Shown piece by piece: positions 63,959 through 64,000 of a DNA stretch of 64,000 bases (position 1 is its first letter; every line of letters starts with the position of its first letter). The position numbers were made by a program, and so were the translations under genes. The DNA is from JAAYEA01 sp012689325 (GTDB lineage: Bacteria > Chloroflexota > Anaerolineae > JAAYEA01), in assembly GCA_036841525.1 (NCBI GenBank), contig DAITVZ010000014.1:1-64000 (forward strand). Direction: 5' to 3'. Below the pieces are notes generated by a model. The model searched no databases. It worked only from the letters and a program-made list of their open reading frames with translations, and had not been told where the DNA came from.

Positions 63959-64000
63959 CTACGCGGCGGCGAGGATGGCGGCGGCGCCGGGGGCCAGCTC
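63959..64000 (-). CDS. Possible 3' end of a gene running off the window
   Basis: On the minus strand an open frame enters from 64000 and stops with TAG at 63959-63961, giving a 13-residue tail ELAPGAAAILAAA. The composition is protein-like, but the length is far too short to identify. Confidence 0.3.
   Translation of the reverse strand, partial: ELAPGAAAILAAA

Noticed and set aside
1..64000. tRNA, rRNA and riboswitch genes
   Set aside because: I saw no GGTTCGA-type T-loop with matching acceptor stem, no rRNA-like conserved blocks and no known aptamer pattern.
1..64000. Insertion sequences or prophage
   Set aside because: No transposase, integrase or phage structural protein is recognisable; the repeats are short palindromes without an enclosed transposase gene.

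Overview
The window is a high-GC bacterial chromosome segment. I think it comes from a member of the Chloroflexota (Anaerolineae-like). The reasons are a complete division and cell-wall (dcw) cluster containing sbp and a CvpA-like gene, catabolic islands built from Gfo/Idh/MocA dehydrogenases and AP-endonuclease-2-type TIM barrels, a tungsten aldehyde ferredoxin oxidoreductase, and intergenic regions packed with small palindromic repeats. No rRNA, tRNA or phylogenetic marker is available to prove this. I see no phage, insertion sequence, CRISPR array or riboswitch.

Positions 381-18395 (minus strand) hold a dcw cluster in the order mraZ, rsmH, ftsL, ftsI, murF, mraY, murD, ftsW, murG, cvpA-like, murC, murB, ddl, ftsQ, sbp, ftsA, ftsZ. 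Four junctions are ATGA stop/start overlaps and two are longer overlaps, so translation is tightly coupled. The operon starts at a clear promoter (TTTACA, 17 bp, TATAAT), followed at once by three GTGG boxes with exact 10-bp period, the form expected of an MraZ operator. Undecaprenyl-diphosphate phosphatase (uppP) lies divergently, so lipid-carrier recycling adjoins the peptidoglycan genes. Next come a PstS-like lipoprotein, a GT2 glycosyltransferase with a small unknown gene, and a nitroreductase.

From about 22.7 kb to the end the window is mostly catabolic. Four Gfo/Idh/MocA oxidoreductases and four AP2-type TIM barrels occur in groups, with a DUF1080 (3-keto-glycoside hydrolase family) protein, a GH4 glycosidase, an oligogalacturonate-lyase-like PL22 protein, two enolase-superfamily enzymes, a uronate-dehydrogenase-like SDR, a UroD-family protein and a tungsten AOR. 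Together they suggest intracellular breakdown of glycosides or uronides through oxidised (3-keto) sugar intermediates. None of these proteins has a visible export signal and no transporter is encoded here. A LacI-family gene at 33.2 kb has two tandem ATAAACGTTTAT palindromes just after its own promoter. A near-identical site follows the promoter of a second sugar operon at 48.2 kb, so one repressor probably controls both.

Scattered between these are proS, dinB, a PHP phosphoesterase, an M19 dipeptidase, an alpha/beta hydrolase, a serine hydrolase fused to a beta-propeller, tandem GNAT acetyltransferases, an MBL hydrolase, a flavin reductase, and two toxin-antitoxin modules (DUF433/DUF5615 and MntA/HepT). 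The DUF433/DUF5615 module lies between two near-identical direct repeats. The HepT frame runs without a stop through a repeat array into an FAD oxidoreductase.

The most unusual feature of the window is its repeats. Degenerate 7-bp units (GCGATNN and others) and 9-bp units form inverted pairs of about 100 bp between genes, usually starting at a stop codon. A separate GTAGGGGC palindrome family supplies the TAG stop codon of several genes. One further palindrome sits inside a coding region.
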